Position numbers and translations under genes: made by a program
Shown: piece after piece, positions 1 through 10,207 of the stretch
How positions within the stretch are numbered: position 1 is the first letter of the stretch
Layout of the letters: each line of letters starts with the position of its first letter
Origin: Streptomonospora nanhaiensis
Lineage (GTDB): Bacteria > Actinomycetota > Actinomycetes > Streptosporangiales > Streptosporangiaceae
Length of the DNA stretch: 64,000 bases
Direction: 5' to 3'
Assembly: GCF_013410565.1 (NCBI RefSeq)
Contig: NZ_JACCFO010000001.1
Span: forward strand, 2,914,001-2,978,000
The notes under the pieces: model-generated
Told to the model about the DNA's origin: nothing
Databases searched by the model: none
The model's input: only the letters and a program-made list of their open reading frames with translations

Positions 1-803
1 AACGCGGCCGCGATGTAGCGCGGCTCCCTCTGCGGCGGGGTGACCTTCAGGATGAGCATGTGCTCGGCCATCCAGCCCTCGTCGCGCGCCATCACCGAGG
101 CGATGCGCAGCGCGTAGCACTTCTTGCCGAGCAGGGCGTTGCCGCCGTAGCCCGAGCCGTAGGACCAGATCTCACGGGTTTCGGGGAAGTGCGAGATGTA
201 CTTGGTGCTGTTGCAGGGCCACGGCACGTCGGCCTGCCCCGGCTCCAGCGGCGCGCCCACCGAGTGGACGGCCTTGACGAACGAGCCGCGCTCCTCGATG
301 AGGCGCAGGGCCGCCGTGCCCATGCGGGCCATGATCCGCATCGAGACCACCACGTAGGGCGAGTCGGTGATCTCGACGCCGAGCTGGGAGATCTCGCCGC
401 CCAGCGGGCCCATGCAGAACGGCACCACGTACATCGTGCGGCCGCGCATGCAGCCGGCGAAGACGTCGGCGAAGGTCGCGCGCATCTCGGCCGGGTCGAT
501 CCAGTTGTTGGTGGGTCCGGCGTCCTGCTCGCGCTCCGAGCAGATGAACGTGCGGTCCTCGACGCGGGCGACGTCGCTCGGGTCGGACCGGCAGTAGAAG
601 CTGTTGGGCCGGAGTTCGGGGTTGAGCCGGACGAACGTCCCCTGCTCTACCAATTGTCCGGTGAGCTGCTCCCACTCGGCCTCCGAACCGTCGCACCATA
701 CGACCCGGTCCGGCCGTGTGAGGTCCGCTATCTCGCGGACCCAGTCGATCAACTCCTTGTGGCCAGTTGGGACCATGCCCAGGCCAGGCACCTGTTCCGA
801 CAC
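1..803 (-). CDS. pckG: Phosphoenolpyruvate carboxykinase (GTP), 5' part
   Basis: GTP-dependent PEP carboxykinase converts oxaloacetate plus GTP to PEP, CO2 and GDP, the first committed step of gluconeogenesis in the cytoplasm. The minus strand reads open from a GTG at 803 to the window edge, giving about 267 of the usual roughly 610 residues. The stretch [20 protein letters not shown] and the kinase-1 loop [10 protein letters not shown], which carries the family's hyper-reactive cysteine, followed by GWMAEHMLI, are diagnostic of the GTP-type enzyme and not the ATP-type. The start is set by an AAAGGAG ribosome-binding site 6 bases upstream of the GTG. The gene is cut by the window and not visibly damaged. 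A three-unit dre-like array lies 58-93 bases upstream of the start. Confidence 0.95.
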   Translation of the reverse strand, partial: MSEQVPGLGMVPTGHKELIDWVREIADLTRPDRVVWCDGSEAEWEQLTGQLVEQGTFVRLNPELRPNSFYCRSDPSDVARVEDRTFICSEREQDAGPTNNWIDPAEMRATFADVFAGCMRGRTMYVVPFCMGPLGGEISQLGVEITDSPYVVVSMRIMARMGTAALRLIEERGSFVKAVHSVGAPLEPGQADVPWPCNSTKYISHFPETREIWSYGSGYGGNALLGKKCYALRIASVMARDEGWMAEHMLILKVTPPQREPRYIAAA

Positions 804-1304
804 AGCGGCTCCTTTGTCTACGTCAAGCCGAATCATCGCCGACGCCTTCGGAAAGGGCCAGTTGGTCTGGACAAGTGGTGTGGACCAATGGTCTATTTTT
901 TCGCGCCACAGCCCACACGCAGGGGATTACGCCTTGTCAGCGGCGGGTGCGGTGGGTGGCGGCGGACGCGCCGGGGTACTGGACCACGCGCCCGGACGGG
1001 GGCCGCGCCGCCGGGCGGGAGTTCCCGGTCACCGCGCCCGCCGCCCGCCGACGCGGGTGCGCACCGCGCACGGCGGGCGGCACCTACGAGAGGACATGAC
1101 CGCAGGTCAGATGCTGTTTCGCGGGCGCGCCGCCCGCGCCGCGCCGACCGGTTCAAGCGCGGTTCACCGGGCCGACGGCGGGTGTTCACGCAGGCCGACC
1201 AGGGGCGTCGCGCCGCCGCCGTGACGCGGCGCGCACGCCCCGCATGATTCGCGTCACACTAGTGGTCGACCCGGCCCGCCGGAACGGCCCCAAAGGGTGT
1301 GCTC
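804..1304. other. Intergenic region upstream of pckG
   Basis: This 501-base stretch separates the pckG start from the end of the lipoprotein gene. I see no convincing gene. Its notable content is the 13-base-period operator-like array at 861-895. The remaining sequence is GC-rich and without a clear terminator or promoter that I can defend. Confidence 0.6.
861..895 (-). promoter_or_regulatory. Tandem dre-like (DasR/HutC-type GntR) operator array
   Basis: On the plus strand, three units start TGGTC/TGGTG/TGGTC at 863, 876 and 889, exactly 13 bases apart. Two full sites are readable. Positions 861-876 (GTTGGTCTGGACAAGT) match about 13 of 16 positions of the published DasR-type consensus ACTGGTCTAGACCAGT. 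Positions 874-889 (AGTGGTGTGGACCAAT) match about 12 of 16. The third unit is a left half-site only. The array sits 58-93 bases upstream of the pckG start. Binding by a GntR/HutC regulator is inferred from the motif, and no such regulator gene is in the window. Confidence 0.5.
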
Positions 1305-1856
1305 CTATTGGCCGGGGAACTCCACGTAGCCGCCGGTGCCCTCCGGGCTGGGGTGCGGCAGCACCTCCGAGCGGGTGCCCTGGGGGCCCACCGCGAACCA
1401 CACGCCGTCGGCGCCCTGGCCGTTGACGTCGCCGGGGTCGACGTCGCCGGAGAACCGGTAGAGCGGCCAGCCCGCCAGGGTGAGCTGGGTGCCGCCCTCG
1501 GGGCGCTCGTAGCCGTCCACGAGGGAGGCGTCGATGCCCTCGGTGGTGACCTCGCCCTGGACGGTCGCCGGCGGCCACTGCTCGGCGCACTCCCCCGTGC
1601 ACGCCGAGACGGTGGGGTCGGCGCTGTCGGCGGCGGAGACGTAGAGCGTGTAGCCGTCGGAGTCGGTGACGACCGGCCCGGCCTGGGTGTCCTCGGCGAC
1701 GCTGAGCGTGGCCGACACCCCCTCGCCCGGCTCGGTCTCGCCGGGCCGGTCGCCGTAGCCGCCCGGACTGCCCTCGTCGGGGGTACAGCCCACGGTCGTC
1801 AGCAGCGCGGCGGCGCCGCCGGCCAGGTACAGCCGCATCGTCCTGGGAGCGTCCAC
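1305..1856 (-). CDS. Secreted lipoprotein with Lipoprotein_15 (COG4315) repeats
   Basis: A 183-residue protein of the 'secreted repeat of unknown function' family (Pfam Lipoprotein_15). A short basic N-terminus and hydrophobic stretch end in LTTVGC, a plausible though not ideal lipobox, with the cysteine near residue 24, so it is probably anchored outside the membrane. Two repeat units are visible. The first has GYTLYV followed by SACTGECAEQWPP. The second has GWPLYRFSGD, PGDVNGQG and GVWFAV. The GTG at 1856 was chosen because AGGAAGGAAG lies 7 bases before it; an ATG at 1838 is also possible. Family members are known mainly from structure and redox speculation, and no reaction can be assigned. 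It stands alone, with 283 uninformative bases before the next gene. Confidence 0.85.
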   Translation of the reverse strand: MDAPRTMRLYLAGGAAALLTTVGCTPDEGSPGGYGDRPGETEPGEGVSATLSVAEDTQAGPVVTDSDGYTLYVSAADSADPTVSACTGECAEQWPPATVQGEVTTEGIDASLVDGYERPEGGTQLTLAGWPLYRFSGDVDPGDVNGQGADGVWFAVGPQGTRSEVLPHPSPEGTGGYVEFPGQ

Positions 1857-2139
1857 GGGTGGTCTTCCTTCCTCGCCGTGCGGGTTCGCCGCCGCGTCGG
1901 AAGGGGCCGCGCCGAGCGGGCGCGGCCGGCGCGCGGCGGCGGACCGGGGCCCGGGCGGTGCGCGGCGGCGGGAACGCCGTCAATTGAAACCCACCGGGGT
2001 TCCCGCTCGCCGTATCCGCGCCGAGGCGTGTCCCGATCGTCACCGAACGTACCGGTTCCGCGTGACCGCGGCGGCCGGTTCGCGGATTCCCCGCGTTTCG
2101 GACGGCCGGGCGCGAGGTTGCGGACCGCCCGGACCGCCC

Positions 2140-3366
2140 CTACCCGGCGCGCTCGCCCAGGTAGGGCCGCAGCTCCCGCCGGGCGATCGAGCGCAGGTGC
2201 ACCTCGTCGGGGCCGTCGGCCAGCCGCAGGGTCCGGTTGGCCGCCCACAGCCGCGCCAGCGGAACGTCGTCGGAGACCCCGGCGCCGCCGTGGACCTGGA
2301 TGGCGTCGTCCAGCACCCGCTCGGCCATGCGCGGCACCACCGCCTTGATCGCCGAGATCTCGGTGCGGGCGCCCTTGTTGCCGACGGTGTCCATCAGCCA
2401 CGCCGTCTTCAGCACCAGCAGCCGGGCCTGCTCGATGCCCACCCGCGCCTCGGCGACGCGCTCGCGCACCACGCCCTGGTCGGCCAGCGGCCGGCCGAAC
2501 GCCACCCGGTCGGCCGCACGCCGGCACATCAGCTCCAGCGCCAGTTCGGCCACGCCGATGGTGCGCATGCAGTGGTGGACGCGGCCCGGCCCCAGCCGCT
2601 CCTGGGCGATGCGGAAGCCCTCGCCCTCGCCGAGCAGGATGTCGGCCTTGGGCACCCGGACGTCGGTGAACACCACCTCGGCGTGGCCGCCCTTGGTGCC
2701 GTCGGCGTAGCCGAACACCGGCAGCCCGCGCCGGACCTCCACCCCGGGGGTGTCGCGGGGCACCAGCACCATGCTCTGCCGCCGGTAGGGCTCGGCGCCG
2801 GGGTCGGTCACGCCCATGACGATGAGCAGCCGGCAGTCGGGGCTGAGCGCGCCGGAGGTCCACCACTTGCGGCCGTTGAGCACGTAGTCGCCGCCGTCGG
2901 CGCGGATGCTCAGCCGGATGTTGGCGGCGTCGGATGAGGCGACGTCGGGCTCGGTCATGCAGAACGCCGACCGGATCTCGGCGTTGAGCAGCGGCTCCAG
3001 CCACCGCCGCCGCTGCTCCTCGGTGCCGAACATGGCGAGGATCTCCATGTTGCCGGTGTCGGGCGCGGCGCAGTTGAGCGCGATGGGCGCCAGGCCGGGC
3101 GAGCGCCCGGTCAGCTCGGCCAGCGGGGCGTACTGGAGGTTGGTCAGGCCCGCGCCGTAGGCGGGGTGGGGCAGGAACAGGTTCCACAGGCCGCGCTCGC
3201 GCGCCTCGGCCTGCAGCTCCTTGACCACCGGCGGGGTCGACCAGGGGTCGGCGCGCTCGGCGGCCTGCGCGGCGTAGACCGGCTCGGCCGGCAGGATCCG
3301 CTCGTCCAGGAAGGCCCGCAGCCGGTCGAGGTGGTCGCGGGTGACGTCGTCGTAGGTGAAGTCCAT
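2140..3366 (-). CDS. Acyl-CoA dehydrogenase family protein (ACAD10/11-like)
   Basis: An FAD-dependent acyl-CoA dehydrogenase of 408 residues, expected to introduce a trans-2 double bond into an acyl-CoA in fatty or branched acid breakdown. The N-terminal helical domain begins MDFTYDDVTRDHLDRLRAFL. CMTEPDVASSDA is the FAD/substrate-binding signature, GRKWWTSGA follows in the beta domain, and QVHGGAGVSDDVPLARLWA lies near the C-terminus. Length and motifs match the ACAD10/11-like branch often found with SDR and quinone-reductase partners. GAGGAG lies 6 bases before the ATG. It is the last gene of a three-gene operon, 9 bases after the SDR gene. The true substrate is unknown. Confidence 0.92.
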   Translation of the reverse strand: MDFTYDDVTRDHLDRLRAFLDERILPAEPVYAAQAAERADPWSTPPVVKELQAEARERGLWNLFLPHPAYGAGLTNLQYAPLAELTGRSPGLAPIALNCAAPDTGNMEILAMFGTEEQRRRWLEPLLNAEIRSAFCMTEPDVASSDAANIRLSIRADGGDYVLNGRKWWTSGALSPDCRLLIVMGVTDPGAEPYRRQSMVLVPRDTPGVEVRRGLPVFGYADGTKGGHAEVVFTDVRVPKADILLGEGEGFRIAQERLGPGRVHHCMRTIGVAELALELMCRRAADRVAFGRPLADQGVVRERVAEARVGIEQARLLVLKTAWLMDTVGNKGARTEISAIKAVVPRMAERVLDDAIQVHGGAGVSDDVPLARLWAANRTLRLADGPDEVHLRSIARRELRPYLGERAG

Positions 3367-3375
3367 GGCCGCTCC

Positions 3376-4200
3376 TCAGCTCCGTTCGGCCGCGCCGGGG
3401 CCGGCCTGCGGCGCGGCGCGGCGGATCCCGGCCCAGGCCCTGCGCATGCCGCCGATCCAGCGGTCCCGGTCGTTGGCTCGGTTGCGCTCGTAGTGGGCCG
3501 CCTCGGGGTGCGGCAGGATCAGGAACCGCCCGTCGTGCAGGGCGGCCACCACCGACTCCGCGACGTCCTCCGGCTCGATGTAGTCGCCGCCCAGCCGGGT
3601 GGCGGAGGTGCCGTCGTCGCCCGCCGTCATGGCGGTGTTGACGCCCTGGGGGCACAGGCAGGAGACCCCGATCCCCTCGTCGGCGTGCCGGATCGCCAGC
3701 CACTCGGCCAGCGCGACCGCGCCGTGCTTGGTCACCGAGTAGGGGGCGCTGTCGAGCTGGGTGAGCAGCCCGGCCGCCGACGCCGTGACGAGGAGGTGGC
3801 CGCGCCCGCGCGCGGCCATGCGGGGGAACAGCGCCCGCACCGCGTAGACGTGCGCCAGGACGTGCACCCGCCAGGAGACGTCCCAGTCGGCGTCGTCGCC
3901 CAGGCCGCGCCCGGCCGCGATCCCGGCGTTGGAGCACCACAGGTCGATCGGCCCCAGCGTGCGCTCGATGTGCTCCACGGCCGCGCCCACGGCCGCCTCG
4001 TCGGAGACGTCGAGGGCCAGGGGGTGGGCGCGCGCGCCCAGCCCGGCCGCGGTCTCGGCCACGCGGTCGGGGTCGAGGTCGCTGACCACCACGCGGGCGG
4101 CGCCCTCGCGCAGCAGGCGCTCGGCGAGCGCCCGCCCGATCCCGCCGGCGGCGCCGGTGACGACGGCGGTCGTCCCGGGGATGGAGAACGGTTCGGGCAT
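3376..4200 (-). CDS. SDR family NAD(P)-dependent oxidoreductase
   Basis: A classical short-chain dehydrogenase of 274 residues. The cofactor loop TGAAGGIG is at about residues 15-22 and is followed by SDLD, an acidic residue at the end of the second strand that suggests NAD(H) preference. NAG is near residue 93, and the catalytic Tyr-Lys pair is in YSVTKHG with an upstream serine in TASAAG. The sequence resembles SDRs that accompany acyl-CoA dehydrogenases in actinobacterial lipid or steroid breakdown clusters. AAGGAG lies 7 bases upstream of the ATG. It is the middle gene between the quinone reductase and the dehydrogenase and is very likely co-transcribed. The substrate cannot be told from the sequence. 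Confidence 0.9.
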   Translation of the reverse strand: MPEPFSIPGTTAVVTGAAGGIGRALAERLLREGAARVVVSDLDPDRVAETAAGLGARAHPLALDVSDEAAVGAAVEHIERTLGPIDLWCSNAGIAAGRGLGDDADWDVSWRVHVLAHVYAVRALFPRMAARGRGHLLVTASAAGLLTQLDSAPYSVTKHGAVALAEWLAIRHADEGIGVSCLCPQGVNTAMTAGDDGTSATRLGGDYIEPEDVAESVVAALHDGRFLILPHPEAAHYERNRANDRDRWIGGMRRAWAGIRRAAPQAGPGAAERS

Positions 4201-4293
4201 GGGGCACTCCTTGGCGTGGGGGCGGGGCGGCGGGCCCGGAACGGGGGCGGACTCTCGGGGAGGCGGGCGGCGGGGCTCAGGGGGTGCGGCGGG

Positions 4294-5277
4294 TCAGGGG
4301 GTGAAGACCAGCCGGCCGACGGTGTCGCCGTCGGCGAGCCGCTGGACGCCCGCGGCCAGCCCCTCGGCGCCCAGCCGCTCGCTGACCAGCGGCTTGACCA
4401 GCCCGCGGTCGGCGAGTTCGGTGAGGCGGGCGTGCGCCTCGGCCACCGTCTCGGGCGCCCGCTGCCGGTACAGCCCCCAGTGCAGGCCGAGGATGGAGTA
4501 GTTCTTGATGAGCGCGTGGTTGAGTCCGGGGGTGGGGATGGTGCCGCTGGCGAACCCGATCACGACGATGCGGCCCTCGAAGGCGACGCACTTGGTGGAG
4601 CGCGCGTAGGACTCCCCGCCCACGGGGTCGAACACCACGTCGGCGCCGCGCCCCCCGGTCAGCTCCTTGACCACGGCCACGAAGTCCTCGGCGTGCCGGT
4701 CCACGACCACGTCGGCGCCCAGCGCGGCGGCGGTCTTGGCTTTCTCCGGCCCGCCGACCACGCCCACCACCCGCGCGCCGGCGGCCTTGGCCAGTTGCAC
4801 GGCGGCGCTGCCCACGCCGCCCGCGGCGGCGTGCACGAGCACGGTCTCGCCGGGGCGCAGGCCCGCCCGGCGGTGCAGCGCGAACCAGCCGGTCTGGTAG
4901 CCGATGTAGAGCGAGGCGGCCTCGTCGTCGCCGAGCGAGTCGGGCGCGGGGAACACGCCGTCGGCGCTCATGAGCGCGTAGTCGGCGAAGGCGCCGGCGG
5001 GCAGGTCGGCGCCGCCGAGCACGCGCGCGCCCGGCTCGATCCCGGTGACCCCCTCGCCGGCCTCGGCGACCTCGCCGCACAGCTCCACCCCGGGGGTGAA
5101 GGGCAGCGGCGGCCGGGTCTGGTACATCCCCCGGCACAGCAGCGCGTCGGGGAAGTTCACCGCGGCGGCGCGCACGCGCACCAGCACCTGCCCCGGTCCC
5201 GGCCGCGGCGTGGCGACCTCCTCAAGCCGCAGCACGTCTGCGGGCTCGCCGTTCTCGTGCACGCGCAGCGCTTTCAC
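4294..5277 (-). CDS. NADPH:quinone oxidoreductase family protein (zinc-free MDR)
   Basis: A medium-chain reductase of the quinone oxidoreductase type (327 residues), expected to reduce quinones or enoyl compounds with NADPH. The N-terminal GroES-like domain contains FPDALLCRGMYQTRPPLPF and GVELCGEV. The Rossmann domain has HAAAGGVGSAAVQLAKAAGA. The structural and catalytic zinc ligands of alcohol dehydrogenases are missing, as expected for this branch. I place the start at the GTG at 5277 because GGGAGG lies 6 bases before it. An in-frame TTG at 5316 would add 13 residues but overlaps the operator-like sequence. It is the first gene of the operon with the SDR and the acyl-CoA dehydrogenase. 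Confidence 0.9.
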   Translation of the reverse strand: MKALRVHENGEPADVLRLEEVATPRPGPGQVLVRVRAAAVNFPDALLCRGMYQTRPPLPFTPGVELCGEVAEAGEGVTGIEPGARVLGGADLPAGAFADYALMSADGVFPAPDSLGDDEAASLYIGYQTGWFALHRRAGLRPGETVLVHAAAGGVGSAAVQLAKAAGARVVGVVGGPEKAKTAAALGADVVVDRHAEDFVAVVKELTGGRGADVVFDPVGGESYARSTKCVAFEGRIVVIGFASGTIPTPGLNHALIKNYSILGLHWGLYRQRAPETVAEAHARLTELADRGLVKPLVSERLGAEGLAAGVQRLADGDTVGRLVFTP

Positions 5278-5299
5278 GGGCCGCCTCCCGACCTTGGAT

Positions 5300-5313
5300 A
5301 CCAACTGGTCGGT
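5300..5313. promoter_or_regulatory. Imperfect palindrome, TetR-type operator candidate
   Basis: ACCAACTGGTCGGT is a 14-base interrupted palindrome in which 5 of 7 arm pairs are complementary. It lies 23-36 bases upstream of the quinone-reductase start. The form ACCnACnnGTnGGT resembles operators of TetR-family regulators of acyl-CoA metabolism. No TetR gene lies nearby, so the regulator would act in trans. Confidence 0.4.
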
Positions 5314-5417
5314 CAAGAGTGAATCGCGGCCCGGCGCCGCGCGTCAAGTGCCGCCCGCGCCGGGCGGGCGGCCCTGCGGGCTTGCGCGGCCGCGACCGCG
5401 TGCGGCGCCGCGCGGCC

Positions 5418-6323
5418 TCAGCGCACCACGGCGACCGGGCCGTGCGCGCCGTGCAGCACCGACTGGCTCACCGAGCCCAGCATGAGGCCGCGGAATCCGC
5501 CCCGGCCGCGCGAGCCCACCACGATCAGGTCGGCCGGGGTGCTCTCCTCCAGCAGCGCCACCACCGGGTGGGCGCGCACCGTGCGCAGGTCGACGGGGAC
5601 GTCGGGGTAGGCCTCGCGCATCTCGGCCAGTTCCGCCTCGGCGGTGCGCCGCGCCGTGGCCTCGACCGCGTCGTCGTCGAACGCCTCGGGCGGCACCGGG
5701 CCCATCGCCGACACGAACGCGGCCATGGGCTGCCAGGCGCAGATCGCGATGAGGTCGCTCTTGGTCCACGCCGCCTGGGAGAACGCGAACTCCACGGCCC
5801 GGCGGCTGGACTCCGATCCGTCCACGCCCGCGATGATGCGGCCGGTGACCCCGTAGGCGGCCTCGTGCTTCTTGGGCAGCACCACCACCGGCACCGGGGA
5901 GTTGGCGGCCAGTTCGATCCCCACCGAGCCCACGAAGGCCGACGCCAGCCCGCTCAGCCCGCGCGAGCCCACCACCACGGCCGTGCACTCGGGCAGGGCG
6001 GCCTCCTCCAGCAGCGCGTCGGCGGCGCGCGCCCGCGGCATGCGGGTGCGCACGGGGAGTTCGGGGAACAGGCGCACGATCCAGTCGCGCGCGTAGTCCA
6101 GGAGCGCCTGGGCGTCGCGCTCGCGGTCGGTGACCTGCTCGTCGCCGCTCGGCACGACCTCGCGGAAGGGGCCCGCGGCCTCGGAGGGCCCCACCGCGGT
6201 GACGATGCTCAGCCCCCTGCCGCGCAGGATCGCCTGGTTGGCCGACCACTCCAGCGCGTAGCGGCTGGAGTCCGAGCCGTCGACTCCGACCACGATCCAG
6301 CGTGTCTCGGGCGTGCCGTTCAT
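5418..6323 (-). CDS. Tandem-domain universal stress protein (UspA family)
   Basis: A 301-residue cytoplasmic protein made of two UspA domains. Domain 1 starts WIVVGVDGSDSSRYALEW (about residues 9-150). Domain 2 starts GRIIAGVDGSESSRRAVEF (about 155-300). Both carry the ATP-binding pattern G-2x-G-9x-G-[S/T]: GSRGLSGLASAFVGS in the first and GSRGRGGFRGLMLGS in the second. So it belongs to the nucleotide-binding class. Such proteins in actinomycetes usually respond to hypoxia, stationary phase or redox stress. GGAGAGGAG lies shortly before the ATG. It appears to be a single-gene unit, about 100 bases before the quinone-reductase operon promoter. Its partner is unknown. Confidence 0.92.
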   Translation of the reverse strand: MNGTPETRWIVVGVDGSDSSRYALEWSANQAILRGRGLSIVTAVGPSEAAGPFREVVPSGDEQVTDRERDAQALLDYARDWIVRLFPELPVRTRMPRARAADALLEEAALPECTAVVVGSRGLSGLASAFVGSVGIELAANSPVPVVVLPKKHEAAYGVTGRIIAGVDGSESSRRAVEFAFSQAAWTKSDLIAICAWQPMAAFVSAMGPVPPEAFDDDAVEATARRTAEAELAEMREAYPDVPVDLRTVRAHPVVALLEESTPADLIVVGSRGRGGFRGLMLGSVSQSVLHGAHGPVAVVR

Positions 6324-6666
6324 TCCGCTGCTCCTCTCCTACCGGCGGCCGCGGACAGCGCCGCCGGCCCCGGCCCGGGGTGCCGGGTTCGGCACTTGCG
6401 CGGCGGCGCCGGGCCCGCGCGTGCGCGGTCCCGCGCGTCCGCGGTCCCGCGCGTCCGCCGCCGCGGCCCGCGCCCCCGATCCGCCGGGGGCCGCGAGCCG
6501 GTTCTCACCCCGGCCTTACCCCAGGTGGCACCGCGTATGCCGGAGCGGGCGGCACTATGGCCGAACAGACAGCCGGCGGCCCCGCGCACGGGCGCGGGAC
6601 CGCCGGCGGCGCCCTTGGGCGCAGCGGGTGCGGGCGCCCGCACCCCGGGCGCCCGCTGGGCGGCGG
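6324..6666. other. Intergenic region between betaine methyltransferase and Usp gene
   Basis: A 343-base gap holding the hairpin at 6626-6645 that should end the methyltransferase transcript, and presumably the usp promoter near its lower end, which I cannot place. No coding sequence is supported. Confidence 0.55.
6626..6645 (-). terminator. Hairpin downstream of the betaine methyltransferase gene
   Basis: GGGTGCGGGCGCCCGCACCC is a perfect 20-base palindrome 21 bases after the methyltransferase stop codon. No T-run follows, as is common for actinobacterial terminators. Confidence 0.6.
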
Positions 6667-8325
<1,659 letters not shown>

Positions 8326-8774
8326 ACTCGAAAAACCCTCTAGTTGGACACACACGACGCCGAGGGTCAAACTTCGCGCATATACATTGAACGCCATGAC
8401 CCCCACCACAGTTCAAGTGCCGATGTGGAATTCGTCGACATATCAGCAGGCCAGAGGCTGAAAAGTCACCCCGGGTGACCATCCGGGAAGGCGTGATCAA
8501 CAACGCCGAAGCGCCCCCGAGGCCAATTCCGCGCACCCGGGGAATCGCAGTGCGCAACGCATCGCGTAATACGCACCCCGCAATAACGGGAAACAAAGCG
8601 GAAACAACGCCCAATCCACGGGAATTCTCCCGGGGTGTTTCCGCCGCCCGGCCGGCCGTATTCCGCCGCCCCAATCGGCGCGCGCGGCGGTCCCCTTCCG
8701 CCTCCGGCGCCGCCCCTCCCCCGCCGGGGCCGCGCGCCAGGTCCCGGGCGGCGCCCCTGCTGGATAATGCGGGC
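8326..8774. other. Divergent intergenic region, betaine methyltransferase / MocR regulator
   Basis: A 449-base region that must hold both divergent promoters. For the regulator, GATAAT at 8763-8768 is a clear -10. For the methyltransferase, a TTGACC followed 18 bases later by CAACTA on the minus strand is a weak candidate. The region is unusually AT-rich between about 8390 and 8640 compared with the rest of the window. No gene seen. Confidence 0.55.
8763..8768 (+). promoter_or_regulatory. -10 element, probable leaderless promoter of the MocR-type gene
   Basis: GATAAT ends 6 bases before the ATG at 8775 and no ribosome-binding site lies between. This is the typical spacing of a leaderless actinobacterial transcript starting at the A of the ATG. 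Confidence 0.55.
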
Positions 8775-10088
8775 ATGGCCATCACCGGACGCGGCTCCCA
8801 CGAGATCGCCGACAGCGTCGAGCGCGCGATCACCAGTGGCGACCTCGCGGCCGGGGCGGCGCTCCCGCCCATCCGCGACCTCGCGGGCGACCTCGGCGTC
8901 AACCCCAACACCGTCGCCGCCGCCTACCGGCAGCTGCGCGAGCGCGGCCTGGTCGAGACCGGCGGCCGGCGCGGCACCCGGGTGCGGCCGCGGCCCCTGG
9001 GCGCCCCGCGCGAGACCGAGCCCGCCGCCATCCCGCCCGGCACCCGCGACGCCGCCAGCGGCAACCCCGACCCCCGGCTGCTGCCCGACCTCTCCGCCGC
9101 CCTGGCCGCCGTCGCCCGGCGCCGCGCCGGGCGGCACGTCCTCTACGGTGAGCCGCCGGTGAGCGAGGAGCTGGCCGGGGTCGCCCGCGCCGTGTTCGCC
9201 GCCGACGGCGTGCCCGCCGACCACCTCACCGCCACCTCCGGCGCGCTGGACGCCTTCGACCGCGTGCTGCGCTCCTCGCTGCGCCCCGGCGACGCGGTCG
9301 TGGTCGAGGACCCGGGCTGGCCGAGCACCTTCCACCTGCTCACCGTGCTGGGGCTGCGCGCCGCGCCGGTCCGCGTGGACGACGACGGCCCGCTGGCCGA
9401 GGACCTGGCGGCCGCGCTGCGCGGCGGCGCGCGGGCCGTGCTGCTCACCAGCCGGGCGCACAACCCCACCGGAGCGGCCCTCTCCCCGGCACGGGCCGCC
9501 GAGCTGCGCGCGGTGCTCACCGGCCACCCCGGCGTGCTCACCATCGAGGACGACCACGGGTTCGGGTTCGTCAGCGCGCCCTTCACCGGGGTCTTCGGCG
9601 CCACCGGGCACTGGGCGGTGGTGCGCTCGGTCGCCAAGGCCTACGGGCCCGACCTGCGGCTGGCCGTGGTCGCCGGCGACGCCGTGACCACCGGCCGGGT
9701 CCGCGCCCAGCAGCAGTCCGGCCCGGGCTGGGTGAGCGTGGTGCTGCAGGAAGCGTTCGTGGAGCTGTGGCGCTCGGGCGCGGTGCGCCCGGAGGAGACC
9801 GCCGCGCGCTACGATTCCCGCCGCACCGCGCTGATCGCCCGCCTGGCCGAGCACGGGGTGGCGGCCACGGGCCGCAGCGGCCTCAACGTGTGGGTGCCGG
9901 TGGGCGACGAGGCCGCGGCGGTCACCGCCCTGCACGCGCGGGGCTGGGCGACCTCGCCCGGGTCGCGGCACCGGATCGCCACGCCGCCCGGGATCCGGGT
10001 GACGATCTCGGCGCTGGACGCCGCCGACATGGCGCCGCTGGCGGCCGACATCGCCGCCGCCGTGCGCACCGGCGGCCCGCCGGTGTGA
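8775..10088 (+). CDS. MocR-type GntR regulator with aminotransferase domain
   Basis: A chimeric regulator of 437 residues. The N-terminal GntR winged helix (about 1-70) has HEIADSVERAITSGDLAAG, LPPIRDLAGDLGVNPNTVAA and the wing GLVETGGRRGTRV. The C-terminal part is a fold-type I aminotransferase domain. Its PLP lysine is expected in RSVAKAYGPDLRLAV, with AHNPTGAALS and EDDHGFGF also recognisable. Family members sense PLP or amino-group ligands and control PLP synthesis, GABA use or transport. No catalytic turnover is expected. It is divergent from the betaine methyltransferase, which could be its target, but that is only positional. The ATG at 8775 was chosen because of the leaderless -10; an open frame continues upstream to 8475 but does not resemble the family. 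Confidence 0.9.
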   Translation: MAITGRGSHEIADSVERAITSGDLAAGAALPPIRDLAGDLGVNPNTVAAAYRQLRERGLVETGGRRGTRVRPRPLGAPRETEPAAIPPGTRDAASGNPDPRLLPDLSAALAAVARRRAGRHVLYGEPPVSEELAGVARAVFAADGVPADHLTATSGALDAFDRVLRSSLRPGDAVVVEDPGWPSTFHLLTVLGLRAAPVRVDDDGPLAEDLAAALRGGARAVLLTSRAHNPTGAALSPARAAELRAVLTGHPGVLTIEDDHGFGFVSAPFTGVFGATGHWAVVRSVAKAYGPDLRLAVVAGDAVTTGRVRAQQQSGPGWVSVVLQEAFVELWRSGAVRPEETAARYDSRRTALIARLAEHGVAATGRSGLNVWVPVGDEAAAVTALHARGWATSPGSRHRIATPPGIRVTISALDAADMAPLAADIAAAVRTGGPPV

Positions 10089-10207
10089 GCCGCGGCCATC
10101 CCGCCATTGACAACACACCGTCATCAATACGACACATGGGGTTATCGCCGGTGACCCCCGGGTATGGGGCCCTCGACCGTGTTCGGCGCCGTATCGGGGG
10201 GATCGGC

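Noticed and set aside
60-1247. Long plus-strand open frame over pckG
   Set aside because: It is the antisense shadow of the carboxykinase and a GC-rich spacer, with His/Arg/Gly-rich translation and no family resemblance.
3166-5322. 718-codon plus-strand frame across the SDR and quinone-reductase genes
   Set aside because: Low-complexity translation opposite three well-matched minus-strand genes; a GC-rich artefact.
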